Assembly: GCA_019044685.2 (NCBI GenBank)
Contig: JAGTXX020000013.1
Span: 186,001 to 250,000 of the forward strand
Direction: 5' to 3'
Source of the DNA: Nannochloris sp. 'desiccata'
Lineage: Eukaryota > Chlorophyta > Trebouxiophyceae > Chlorellales > Chlorellaceae
DNA: 64,000 bases
The notes under the pieces were generated by a model. The model had not been told where the DNA came from, ran no database searches, and worked only from the letters and a program-made list of their open reading frames with translations. This document shows positions 22,430-32,840 of the stretch, in pieces (position 1 is the first letter of the stretch; each line of letters opens with the position of its first letter). The position numbers and the translations under genes were made by a program.

Positions 22430-24300
22430 TTTAAGCAGAGGAGACCCTCAAAGAAAGCCGAAGCAGCCTATTACTGGCATTGTCAAGATTATTATCTCCA
22501 CCCCATCCCTTCCTTCCTGCTCATTACTATAAAACTTTTTTATTTAAAGATAGCGATAAACTTATTTTTCAACAAATTACAATGATTATATTTTTCGTCA
22601 TCAAAAGTACGAGAGCTTCATGAGAAACAAAAAACCACACATACCCATTTATATGTACAAAATAAAGTCTGTCATCTTCTTCTACATTGAGTGAAGCAAT
22701 GGGAAAACAAATGGGAACAATTCCGAGTTTTAAATTTAATCAATCAGCGCTTAGGCAGCTGGCTTCCTTCTATCTCTATAAACCATTAATATATTTAAAG
22801 AGCAGAGTAAGACGCAGCACCTTTTAGTCTTGCCATGGCCAAACAAACAAACACAAATCGCCTTGAAAGAGATGCAATAGTATATATGAAAAATGAAAAT
22901 TTTCTTCTTATCAAGACGGGCCAAAGGTAAAAAGAGAGGAGACACCTCACGTAGAGAGAGAGTAGACAGAAAGAAAACCACAACGGCGTTCTTATCTGTA
23001 CTTTCCTCTAAGGAGAAAATGGAGATTGAACTGCGGTGGGGCAGTGGTGCATGAGACATGTTTTGAAAATAAAAAGATTGAAAAGAACGCTAAAAAACAA
23101 ACCACAGCGAGGAAAATCCTCGCATATGTATATTAGATATTGATTGATCGAAAAACAACATTGCACCACGCCCCAAATATTAAAACATGATAAGACCGTC
23201 ATCATTAAAGAGAACTAGCCAAACCATATATTTGAAAATTTTTCTTGATTTTTGCCGCAGGGGACCTGTAAATTGAAACAAAGGCACCCTCCTCACCCCC
23301 CGCTGCAGATACTACCAGCAGCGGGGACCAAAAGTGGAAAGACGAAATTCCTTGAGAAGATTACTTTGCTTCGATACGAATAAAGAAGCAAAAAATAAAC
23401 TAAAAGGTAAATCATCGCCTTATCCGAGCTCTTAAGCGGGTTCTCATACTTCTTAGCATGTAAAATTTTCTCGCACTGCTACTGACGAAAAACGAACAGA
23501 AGGTTTCAAGAGCTAGAGAAAACAACAATACGTATAAGAAGTTTCTAAGGAATGTATATATAAAAAAAAAGTACTCGTTGGTATATTTCTTGATAGACAA
23601 AAGTAGATATTGAGATATTTTTTTAAAAAAAGAACAAGTAACATGGGGGTTTCAGCGAGCTTTCTATCTCCTTGGTCATATTTACTATGAGTAGCTAAAG
23701 GTTGATATTAGCTAAATACGCAGAGGGAAACAGTAGCATCGAGCTAAATATGAAATAAACATCTAAAACAGAAGCTAAAAGAAGGGGCAGCTAAGGAAAG
23801 CTAGTAGCCAGGGTGACATCCTCTTTTAAAAATGTTGTTGCAGCGACACCCAAGGGGTAGAAAAGAATAAACCTCAAGATAAAAATAGATTTGACCTGAT
23901 TTTTTGCCCACCACCCCTGGGGAGAATCACAAGTACAAAGATCTAAATTTATATGAGGGCGCAACAGAGGGCACTCGCTAGAAGGTAGAACACTAAATAG
24001 GACTAGGAGAGTGAAGAAGAAGAAGGAAAGAAGATATGAAGAAGACAGCATGGATTGCCGTTGCTGATGCAGGAGGAGCTCGTGTTCGCTTTTCTAAGAA
24101 CACAATACAACAAGGGGGCGCTTCTTTCCAGCAGCCACAGCCCGGTATGTATGCCATTGAACACAGCATCCAAACTCCGCAAATATAGCAGCACTACAGG
24201 TGAATGACAAAGCAAGTGTAGTTATCCTTCTTCAATTCTTTTTTCGCTCTCTAATTTCACACTTTTTTTTGTAAATGCATTCTCTCTCAAGTGAAATATT
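22430..24300. other. Gene-free 1.9 kb stretch
   Basis: I find no gene here. It lies between the copy B stop and the AdoMetDC-ODC stop (minus strand), so it holds their 3' UTRs and whatever lies between. Minus-strand open frames exist but are pyrimidine-skewed low-complexity runs without family resemblance. The plus strand is purine-rich over long stretches. One strong GC-rich hairpin stands out (23298-23326, listed separately). Confidence 0.5.
23298..23326. repeat. GC-rich inverted repeat (9-bp stem, 11-nt loop)
   Basis: CCCCGCTGC at 23298-23306 pairs perfectly with GCAGCGGGG at 23318-23326 across the loop AGATACTACCA. It is isolated in AT-rich, gene-free DNA, which makes it conspicuous. It may be part of a non-coding RNA or a 3' UTR structure; nothing more can be said. 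Confidence 0.6.
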
Positions 24301-26971
24301 CTAAGGGGCGGCAGATGCCACATAGAAGGTAGGTACATCAACAGCGTTCACGCCATTGAATTTAGAAGCACCACAGAGAGTATATGCACCCATGCGTCTG
24401 AACAGCAACCAATCACCCACCTGCAACTCAGGCAAAGGGTAATCACGCACCACAGTATCAAGACCATCACAGGTGGGGCCAAAGACGGTGGAGGGAGCAA
24501 CTTTCGCAGCAGAGCTGTTGGGATCACCCAGAGGGCGTGGATAGACTGTGGCATGGTCGTATAACAAGCAATTCATGCTGCCGTACAAACCATCGGTGAT
24601 CCAGTAGTCGAAAGAAGGGGTGGCTCCAGGCTCGGAGCAGCGTTGGCGGCGGCCGTAGACCAAACACGCCAGGGTTGCTACAGACTCAGCAAAATAGCGA
24701 CCAGGTTCAGCGATCACGCGTACACCGCATCCTTCAGGGAAATGACGTGCTAAAGACGAGTTGACTGCAGCAGGGACACCTCCAAGGTCGACTCTACCAT
24801 CAGAGAAAAAGCGGCCACCACAAAAACCGCCGCCAATGTCCAAAATTGACATCTGGAAGCCGTAAGCAGCACCGAGATCAAACGCACGACGTGCTAACTC
24901 GATAGCGTAGGAGAATGCAGCCGGGTTGGTAGCTCCAGAGCCTACATGGAAGGAAATACCGTCCACAGGAACACCGTGACGACGAGCTGCAGCAAGCAAC
25001 TCCTCCCATTCCCACTCTTCGGCTCCAAACTTGTTTCCAAGAGGGCAACGGGCAGTAGGATCGTCAGCACGGATACGGAGTAACACACGCGAGCCAGGAG
25101 CCCAGCGACGGAGCTTCAAGAGCTCAGCTTCGGTATCATAAGTCGAGTAAGTGACGCCTTTTGCAGCAGCAAAGCGGATGTCTGCAGGTCGTTTGCAAGG
25201 GTTTGCAAAGATGATACGATCAGGAGAGACACCCATAGCAGTGACTTGCTCAACTTCAGCTTCAGACGCACAGTCAAAGCCAGCACCCAAGGCAGCTAAG
25301 CTAGAAAGCAACGCAGGGTCGTTGTTGCACTTCACCGCATAATGGGCATGAACACGAGGCATTGCTTCACCCCAAGCACGATAGAGCCTATCCACAGCAC
25401 CCAAATCAATAACATAGAGGTTATCCTCCAAAGAATGGCGATCGATCAAGTCACGGATGTGAGCATCGATAGTGGTGGCATCTCCGTGGAGGAGAGGGAC
25501 CGCAGCGTGCAAAGCAGCAACTTCCTCAACAGTAGCAGGCATCTGAGCTTCCATGGCACCACGACCACTAGCATCTACGCCGCAGTCGGAGGAGTTGTCA
25601 GAACCAGCCATTAAGTCGATATCAGCAGTAACAGAGGCAGGAGCGGGTAAAGTTTTGAACGACGGCAAGTGTTTCAAGACACCACGAGGAGAGCTGGAGC
25701 ATTCCGAGCCAGAAGAGCCTCCATCAACAACCCCCTTGTTGTGTACATCAGCAGTGGTAGCAATCATCGGGACAGCAGGCTGTTGTTGGGCCTCTGTACC
25801 TGCCTCCAACGTAAAATATGCCACATAGCCTCCACAAGAGACTTCCTGATAAGAAGAAGAGTGGAAGGCGTACCCAAGAGGAGCCTGGAACGAGTCTCCC
25901 CAACCAGGAGAAGCAGGTCCAGGCACCAAAGTATCAGCAGAAAGCGCTACAGAGACAGAAGAAGGCGCAAACACAGAAACACAGCGAGCTACCAACTCTG
26001 CAGGGCAGTGGACGGCAGGGTCGTAACCACAGAGCTCAAAAGAGGCATAAGAGAAGCCATCTTCAGGGGTAATGTGGATAGTAGAGTACTCAATACCAGA
26101 CATACCGTTCATAGAGTATCCACAAGGCTCAAAGACGTAGTCATCGATTGCATGGGCAGGTGCCAAGTTGGCAATGCCAGAGGTGATTGTGGTCTCTTGG
26201 GAAGAAACAAACTCAGAGGTCCGGAAAAATTTAGCTGCTTTGTGGGGGGCGAGGCCAGTCATGCAGACTTCCAAGGTGTGGCGAGGGGCACGGGCAGCGG
26301 CAGGGTGAGTCCTGGCGGAAGCAGAATGAGTTCCTGCTACATAGACGTGCCATTGCAAACCGTTGAGGGCATCGCCCAGGACGTAGGCAGAGGAAGAGCC
26401 TAAAGAGGCGAATTGCTCATGCAAGACATTGCATTCATGCTCGAATCTGTAGTTTATTAAAGAAAAAGAAAAAATTAGTTTCCACACATGGTCGCCATTT
26501 CCAAAACAAAGTGAGGAACTTGATGTTTCCTAGGGAAGTTTTACAACAGAAAAGGGTAAATTCTACTTACCCATGATGAGGCTCAGGCTGCTTTTCAGGG
26601 AACAAGAAGGAAGCACGGGAGTACTTGACCCTAGAAGGGGCCAAGTTCAACCCAGCAGCCAACCCTGTAATTCTGGGCACGGCTTCAAGCAAGCGAGTAG
26701 TGCCACACGTTTTCAAAACCATCCTGTCAGGGTAAACAAACAGAGAAGATTCAGATAACACATAGGCGTCAAAGGAGACACCATTGCGTACAGAAACGAT
26801 TTCGCAGGCAGCGAGCTCAAGCATGGCATCAAGCTGAGTGCGAGTCAAGGCACGGAGTCCGGCGGCCGGGGGGGCGGGTGCGCCAGATAAAGGGGAGAAG
26901 CTAATGGAGATACGCTTCTCTGACCCCTCGAAGACGGGGCAAGGGAAGATTTCGTTGCTAGGGGGAGACAT
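24301..26971 (-). CDS. SAMDC-ODC: Bifunctional S-adenosylmethionine decarboxylase - ornithine decarboxylase fusion
   Basis: One gene encodes both rate-limiting enzymes of polyamine synthesis. Exon 1 is 26971-26571 (GTAAGT donor); exon 2 is 26446-24301 (CTACAG acceptor); phase 2/1, 848 residues, stop TAG. Residues 1 to about 350 are plant-type AdoMetDC: the self-cleavage site YVLSESSLFVYP gives cleavage between Glu74 and Ser75, which becomes the pyruvoyl group. LKTCGTTRLL, LEVCMTGLAPHKAAKF and CGYSMNGMSGIEYSTIHITP follow, with the catalytic Cys, Ser and His. Residues 350-445 are a Ser/Ala/Gly linker. Residues about 445-848 are a group IV PLP decarboxylase: HYAVKCNNDP (PLP Lys506), SILDIGGGF, IAEPGRYFAES, WITDGLYGS (Asp752) and FGPTCDGLD (Cys793). 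All ODC active-site residues are kept, and a mammalian C-terminal degron is absent. Both halves look active. A conserved uORF lies in the leader. Confidence 0.95.
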
Positions 26972-27147
26972 AATGTTTAAAGTTTGGTTGGTCTTTTTCT
27001 AAAGGGGGGGTAAAGAAACCAGTGGAGTTACGAAATACGTAGAGGGATTGGTTGAAATTGATAGATTGCCTGTCTAAAGGAGGCACTAAGACGAGTCCAA
27101 GGTGGGCTCTTTACTAAGATCTATAAGTATACGGTGCACGGATCCTG

Positions 27148-27585
27148 TTATCTAGGCTTTTTAACGATCTGCGAGGAATAAAAGAAGGAAACATGTTTAG
27201 TTTCAAAGGCTTCAGCCCACCAGGCGAACATAATCGGCAACCTCGAGGTCGATCTAGCGAGGTTTACTCCTCATGAAGTTAAGATCTATACTTACGTCAG
27301 TAAAATCTGCGCTGAAGGGCTCTGCAGAAGGAAAAAAACCAAAGAAATAAGTCAGAGGAGCATCTGGCAGCCGTCAGACAGAAGCCCAAGATGCACACTG
27401 GGCAACTCCAATCGAATTTTGAAACCATCAAATAACTCACCTGCTCCCCAAGGTCTAAGATCTTCTACTACGAGAGGAATGGGCGGCTCAAAGGCAGCAA
27501 CTGTGTTTCCGCTGTTCTTGGTTTTACTAAAATGATTACTACGGACTCGACTACTACTAGGTTCACTCGTAGATTCTGAACTCAT
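27148..27585 (-). CDS. Upstream ORF peptide of AdoMetDC (conserved plant small-uORF type), split by two introns
   Basis: A 63-codon uORF in the leader of the AdoMetDC-ODC mRNA. Exons: 27585-27441 (donor GCAG|GTGAGT), 27321-27296 (TTCTGCAG acceptor, GTAAGT donor) and 27168-27148 (CTCGCAG acceptor, ending TAA). Phases close (145 + 26 + 21 nt). The spliced peptide has an unconserved Ser-rich N-terminal 31 residues, then FEPPIPLVVEDLRPWGAEPF, then SADFTDIVKKPR and stop. This follows the land-plant AdoMetDC small uORF pattern: E-x-P-L, then (I/V)ED(V/L)RP, G, F, SA, aromatic residue, and a terminal (V/I)(R/K)KP. In plants this peptide stalls ribosomes at its stop when polyamines are high. The uORF stop is 176 bases upstream of the main ATG (26971), with no AUG between. 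The separate tiny uORF that overlaps it in plants is not seen. Confidence 0.9.
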
Positions 27586-28127
27586 GATTATTTATATAGC
27601 GGGTATTTAGGGAGGTAGCCAGTTTGTTCGCTGAAGGGCCAATAAGGCAGTCGGGGAGATGGTTGACAAGATTGCTGACTATGAACGTTGTCCAAGAGAC
27701 GCAAATACTGTTGCTGAGTGCTTTGCTGGGAGCGTTAATCGAAATTATGATAATGGGAAAGTCAGACCGGGCATCAGATTATTAAAGGCCGTCGGGGCCG
27801 CCCTGACACGCTGTGCTTCGGCGAAGTGCTCAACTTGACCCGGGCCATTCGAGCCCAACTTCGCCGCGAAATATAGAACACTGTTATTGAAATGATCAAT
27901 ATTTTGTTTGCTTAATGTCATATCAATGATTTTATAGCGGAGCAGGCCGGTACATTGTCTTCTAAAACGAGTTCATTGTGCAATTCTTTTTGAAAATCTC
28001 CCGCCGAATCCAATGTGGTTAAAGAATCAATATTGACAAATGCGGATAAATGAATAGGCTCTTGATACTTAAAGGAAGCTATTTTTATGTTTCAGGCCGA
28101 GATTAAAGCCAGGAAAGACTGTACTAA
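27586..28127. promoter_or_regulatory. Divergent promoter region, AdoMetDC-ODC / twin-CX9C gene
   Basis: A 542-base gap between two divergent transcripts. Just upstream of the uORF ATG, the minus strand reads CTATATAAATAA, a TATA-like element. It is so close that it may instead be leader. GC-rich patches (GGCCGTCGGGGCCGCCC near 27790) are palindromic-looking. No binding site can be assigned. Confidence 0.35.
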
Positions 28128-28660
28128 ATGACTTCTGGCAGCGAAAGCAGCGACGGAGGCGGCAGTCCACCTCCTGCTCCTCCTGTAAAGAGTGGTACTT
28201 CTGGGAGTAATGATAGCAATCCAATCAACCCACCAAAATCTCTTTCAGCTCTGCAATGTGATAGAATATTGGCGTCTCTTCAAGACTGTGCTAAGAAACA
28301 TCCAACGCAGCAAGACACTATCTGTGCTCACTTGCACCGAGCGGCAGGGTGGTGTTTAATTCGAGTGGCTTGCCCAGTTCAAGGTACAAAGAGTAATTGG
28401 GAATATTTATGCTATTACTAATGCCAAGTAGTATTGCAGTTCCGATGCATTTGCGTTCGCAGAATAGAATCAATGACTGTTTTATTATAATTATTCTACT
28501 TTTCTTTACAGTTGAAGATTTAGAAGGGTGTGTCGGTGTTGTTAATCAACGTAGCAAAATGCCTGTAGGGCCACCTTTGGTCCCAGATCGATGCCGGAAA
28601 CAAGCACTGAAACTAGAAATGTGTATAGCAGCGCATCAAGTAGATCCCAGGAATAATTAA
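28128..28660 (+). CDS. CHCH-type protein with three CX9C motifs
   Basis: A 134-residue, two-exon protein: 28128-28383 (G|GTACAA) and 28512-28660 (TTTACAG), phase 1. After a Ser/Gly/Pro-rich N terminus it has three exact Cys-x9-Cys motifs: CDRILASLQDC, CAHLHRAAGWC and CRKQALKLEMC, plus lone cysteines in RVAC and EGC. The spacing is that of intermembrane-space proteins oxidised by the MIA40 system, such as CHCHD, COX-assembly and complex I accessory subunits. It lacks an N-terminal presequence, as those proteins do. The precise member cannot be named. TGTAA motifs follow the stop at 28662, 28790 and 28801. Confidence 0.75.
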
Positions 28661-29120
28661 ATGTAAATTAACTCTGTGTTGTATATCAGCAGCAGCGGCA
28701 GCGGTGGCGACCTTGACGGAAATGTTCAAATTTTGTTTTAGTATTCGTTTATTCTTTTCAGTTGTTCTGTGTATATTCGTTCTATTCTTTGTAAGATGTC
28801 TGTAAACATACAAAGCTGGGTTTAGAATTATATTCTTTTAATGCCACTAGTCAGGCTGCTGCTGTGACTGAACTGAAGATCAGGCGAAAGGGGGTGACAG
28901 CACAGATGGGTGCAAAAATATGGGGATAAAACTCTACAGATACCAATGCACCTCCACATTGTAAAGATTTGAGATATAGTAACGCTTTGTTTACACTGCG
29001 TCCTAGTGCAGAGGACACTTGACCCTCTTTGGAGCGCTCTGGCGCATTTCGGATGCCATCAATGGCATAATTGACAACGCTGACCTCTTAGTTTAAACTT
29101 ATATCAACACATAGATAACG
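28661..29120. other. Intergenic
   Basis: Holds the 3' UTR of the CX9C gene and the promoter and leader of the TPS gene. A purine/GCTG-rich patch near 28850-28870 has no recognisable role. Confidence 0.45.
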
Positions 29121-32076
29121 ATGCAATTTTCACGTAAATCTTTTTCTAACTTAGCGGCCCTAGCTCAAGGGGATTTCGGTGGTTCAATGTCGGAACTTCA
29201 GGGTGGGGGGCCCTTGTCACACGCTGGTGCAGCTGCTAATCTAGGATCCCAAGCTTCTTTAGATGGCGATGTCGGTAAAAGAACACAGCGGTGAGTTGTT
29301 CCGGAAGAATTACATTTCTCAAACTAAAGCTTTGATCAGTATCACCCCTGGCGTCTTTTGTTCCCCCCTTCTGTTGCCTCACTAACTGAACCCGCAACCC
29401 TTCTTCTACAGATTAATTTTCGTGTCCAACCATCTACCACTTATAGTGAAGCGTGACGAGGTCCAGGGATGGGTATTTGAGCTTGATGAAGATGCTCTTA
29501 TCACTCAAGCAAAAGAGGGTCTCCCAGATGAGGTCGAGGCTGTTTATGTTGGCTGTCTCCCAGTTGAGGTGGAAGGCCATGAACAGGAAGAGGTAGCTCA
29601 GCAATTAATGACCCAATTTAACTGCCATCCTGTCTTCCTGGGTGCTGAACTCAAGAATAACTATTATAAAAGTAAGCTCTAAATTCTAAACTTTTCCGAA
29701 CCTGAGTCCGAGAAAACTTTCATTTATTTTTAAACCTAACGCCCCCCCCCCCCCCCCCCCCCCCCCCCTTTCCTTTTCTCTCCCCTCTTTTCACTAGAAT
29801 TCTGCAAACAGCAGCTCTGGCCTATGATGCATTACCTTATTCCACTCAATCCCAACTCCACTGGCCGATTCGACCCTGGTCTCTGGTCTGCCTACGTCCG
29901 AGCCAATATGGCATTTTGTTCGAAATTAGTTGAAGTACTCGGCTCTTTGGAAGATGATTTCGTATGGATTCACGATTATCATTTACTGGTACTCCCTTCT
30001 TTACTCCGGAAACGATTCCATCGCATTAAATGCGGGTTTTTCTTGCATTCTCCCTTTCCTTCGTCAGAAATTTTCAGAACATTTCCAAGAAGAGAAGAAG
30101 TTCTGAGAAGTTTATTAAATGCAGACTTGGTTGGGTTCCATACATTCGATTATGCACGTCATTTCTTATCTTGCTGTTCCCGTATGCTGGGTTTAGAACA
30201 TAAAACCAGCAGGGGGTCTATCATTGTTGAGTACTACGGCCGAGATGTTGGTATCAAAATAATGCCGACTGGAGTGAAGCCTGAACGCCTCTTGGCAGCA
30301 TGTAGCTGGCCAGATACAGCATGGCGTCGTGGTGAACTTGCAGCTCAGTTTCAAGGTAAAACTGTTCTTATTGGAGTTGACGATATGGATGTTTTTAAAG
30401 GGATTGAATTAAAGCTTGCTGCATTTGAGCAAGTACTGACGCACCATCCTGAATGGCAGGGTAAATTGGTCTTGATTCAAGTAACCTCTGCTGCCCGTGC
30501 TCCTGGGAGAGATGTCGACGATCTCCATGCCCACGTGATTGCTTTAGTGGAAAGCATTAATGCAAAGTACAGGTCACCAGGGTACGAACCTGTAGTGTGG
30601 CTGGAAAGGCCAGTCCCACTGTACGAGCGTATTGCCTTGTATAGCATTGCTGACGTAGCAGTGGTGACTGCAACACGCGATGGTATGAATTTGATGCCGT
30701 ATGAGTATATCGTTTGCAGACAAGGGCCTAATGCTGCGGAAACACCAAGCGGGGCGTTGGGGCTGCCACCACGAAGTGGCGGTGGCGGTGGTGCAGACAA
30801 CGCTACTCCTGTGACACCTCCATCTCCCTCTTCCCCTGCATCAAGAGCACAAGGAGCAGATGGTACTGCAGCCTTCCTACCAACACAAGTACAGGCAGTG
30901 TCCCCTCGTACTGGACCAACACCTCTCAGGAAACATGCCTCGATGCTTGTTGTCTCTGAATTTGTCGGGTGTTCCCCTTCTTTGTCCGGTGCGTTACGTG
31001 TCAACCCATGGAGCATAGACTCTGTCCGTGATGCTATATACGCTGCTATTCGGTTACCTCACGCTGAACGTCTTATTCGCCATGAAAAACACTGGAAGTA
31101 TGTCTCTTCTCACACGGTGAAATTTTGGGCAAAATCCTACGTGGCAGATTTACAGCGATTTACTAAAGATCACTCAAAATTACAGTGTTTTGATCTTGGA
31201 TTTGCACTGGATACTTTCCGTATGGTTGCTTTAACCTCCGATTTCAGGAAATTACAGTCTGAGGTGGTCATGAAAGCGTATGCTGCTGCAAAAAAGAGAG
31301 TCTTTCTGTTGGACCATGACGGCACCTTGGTGCCTCAAAGTTCTATCACAAGTAAACCTGGCGAAGGCGTGCTACGCGTGCTGCGTTCATTAACCGCTGA
31401 TCCTCACAACAGTGTCTATATCATCTCTGGAAGAGCACGTGAGGAGCTTGATGAGTGGTTCTCGGGAGTTCCAAGACTGGGTCTTGCCGCAGAGCACGGT
31501 TTTTACTGGCGTCGCCCTGGTGCTACCAACTGGTCTGTCCTGGATCCTGACCTGGGTTTCGGTTGGAAGGATATTGTCTTACCTATTTTACGTTTATACA
31601 CTGAATCGACAGATGGTAGTAGTATTGAATCTAAAGAAAGTGCACTGGTGTGGCATTATAAAGATGCCGATCCGGACTTTGGTTCGTGGCAAGCGAAAGA
31701 ATTATTAGACCATTTGGAGGGCGTTTTGGCTAATGAACCCGTTGAAGTCGTTCCCGGAGCGACTATTGTGGAGGTGAAACCACAGGGTGTCTCAAAGGGG
31801 AAAGCGGCAGAGAGGATTTTAGCGGAAAATCAAGATACATTGAATGATTTCGTACTTTGTATTGGAAACGATCGAAGTGATGAGGACATGTTTAATGCGA
31901 TGCCGTCAAAGGAAGGTTTCTGTTTTGCATGTACTGTAGGGCAGAAGCCTTCGAAAGCGCCGTTTTATGTGAATGATCCAGCTGATGTGGTGGCGACCTT
32001 GGGAAAATTGACAGAGGTTGATGGTGGTGGTGGTGGTGCGGTGGCGCCATCACCAAGCGTGTCTTTTGCTACTTGA
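29121..32076 (+). CDS. TPS: Class II trehalose-6-phosphate synthase/phosphatase-like protein
   Basis: A 902-residue protein with a GT20 synthase domain fused to a HAD trehalose-phosphatase domain. Exons: 29121-29290 (CG|GTGAGT), 29412-29671 (A|GTAAGC) and 29798-32076; phases close, stop TGA. Synthase motifs: LIFVSNHLPLIVKRDE, FVWIHDYHLLVLPSLLRK, FPSSEIFRTFPRREEVLRSL and VVTATRDGMNLMPYEYIVCR. A Gly/Pro/Ser-rich insert interrupts the end of the synthase domain. Phosphatase motifs: FLLDHDGTLVPQ and CIGNDRSDEDMF, both complete. In active synthases the first motif reads SNRLP, whose Arg contacts glucose-6-phosphate. Here it is His, as in class II plant TPS proteins thought to be regulatory. So phosphatase activity looks possible and synthase activity doubtful. 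Intron 2 contains a 27-base C run. A TGTAA lies at 32316-32320. Confidence 0.93.
29742..29768 (+). repeat. 27-base poly(C) tract in TPS intron 2
   Basis: An uninterrupted C run 29 bases upstream of the 3' splice site (CACTAG, 29797). The NAB1 intron has a similar 19-base run at 121-139. Both sit where a polypyrimidine tract would be. Confidence 0.8.
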
Positions 32077-32746
32077 GCAGGATTTATGCTTTCTTTTTCT
32101 TTCTTTTCTATTTTTGTTTCCATTATTAGGTTCGAAGGCTATTTCTTTATTATCATTTGTTATTGGATGGATACTCTTTTTTCCTTCTCCTTCTTTGTTG
32201 GAAGGGGCATTCTGCGTTGGGTAGGTGGTTGTGACGACTCTTTATTCTGCCCGTCATTTAAACTTTCACATTATAGATGTTAGATGGCCATGCTATATTA
32301 GTCATCCGATGTACTTGTAAGGAATGATACTTGTCAACAATTTCTATGCACAACAGACATTTGAAATTTGCGTGAATATGAAAAGTCTATCGAGATGGTC
32401 TCTGGTCTATGCAAAGCTAATTGATTCATTACCAAAAGGCCGTAGATCTAAGAAGTGGCGCATTAAGTTACTACAGTTTGCGATTTGGGCAAAGTAAAAC
32501 TGGCGATGAGCGCGATGCGATCGACTCAAGCCTTCCCAGTTCAATTCTTAGTCGACCAATGCCGCAGTATATCAATATTAAATGGAAGAAGGCAGTTTAG
32601 ACGGCAAATTAAAGCTGTAAACCAAAGAAATTTGTGAAATGGAAAAATTTTAAATTTTTGGGGGTTAAGTAAGGCTGGAAAACACATCAGTTATAAGTCA
32701 ATCGAGCCCCCTGAGTCAATCAGGATGCTACATAGCTAATTTAATT
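32077..32746. other. Intergenic, TPS 3' region and tRNA 5' flank
   Basis: Carries the TPS 3' UTR (TGTAA at 32316) and the upstream flank of the permuted tRNA gene. TTATAAGTCAA at 32691-32701 resembles the TATA-like plus CAA start signals seen upstream of many plant tRNA genes. A short hairpin, CCTGA-GTCAA-TCAGG, sits at about 32710-32724. No protein gene is seen. Confidence 0.45.
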
Positions 32747-32824
32747 TAGTCTAGCCCCGAGTTCGATTCTCGGATAACGCAGCCTAAGCGTTATTGGTGT
32801 AGTGGTAACATTGGACTTTGCCAT
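32747..32824 (+). tRNA. Permuted tRNA-Gly(GCC) gene: 3' half precedes 5' half
   Basis: The two halves of a tRNA lie in reverse order. The 3' half, 32747/8-32781, reads: anticodon-stem strand AGTCT (32748-32752), variable AGCC, T-stem CCGAG, loop TTCGATT, CTCGG, acceptor ATAACGC, discriminator A. A 6-base spacer, GCCTAA (32782-32787), follows. The 5' half, 32788-32823/4, reads: acceptor GCGTTAT, TG, D-stem GTGT, loop AGTGGTA, ACAT, T, anticodon stem GGACT, loop TTGCCA(T). Joined at position 37/38, the acceptor pairs 7/7 (GCGTTAT/ATAACGC), the anticodon stem 5/5 with one G-U, the T stem 5/5 and the D stem 4/4 with one G-U. The result is a 71-nt tRNA with anticodon GCC at 32820-32822. A conventional reading fails because no 3' acceptor strand follows the 5' half. 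A T5 terminator follows at 32841. Confidence 0.92.
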
Positions 32825-32840
32825 CCAAAGTGAAGTTATC

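Noticed and set aside
22751..23600. Minus-strand open frames in the gene-free stretch
   Set aside because: Low-complexity Phe/Leu/Ser-rich translations of purine-rich plus strand, with no motif or splice-phase support.
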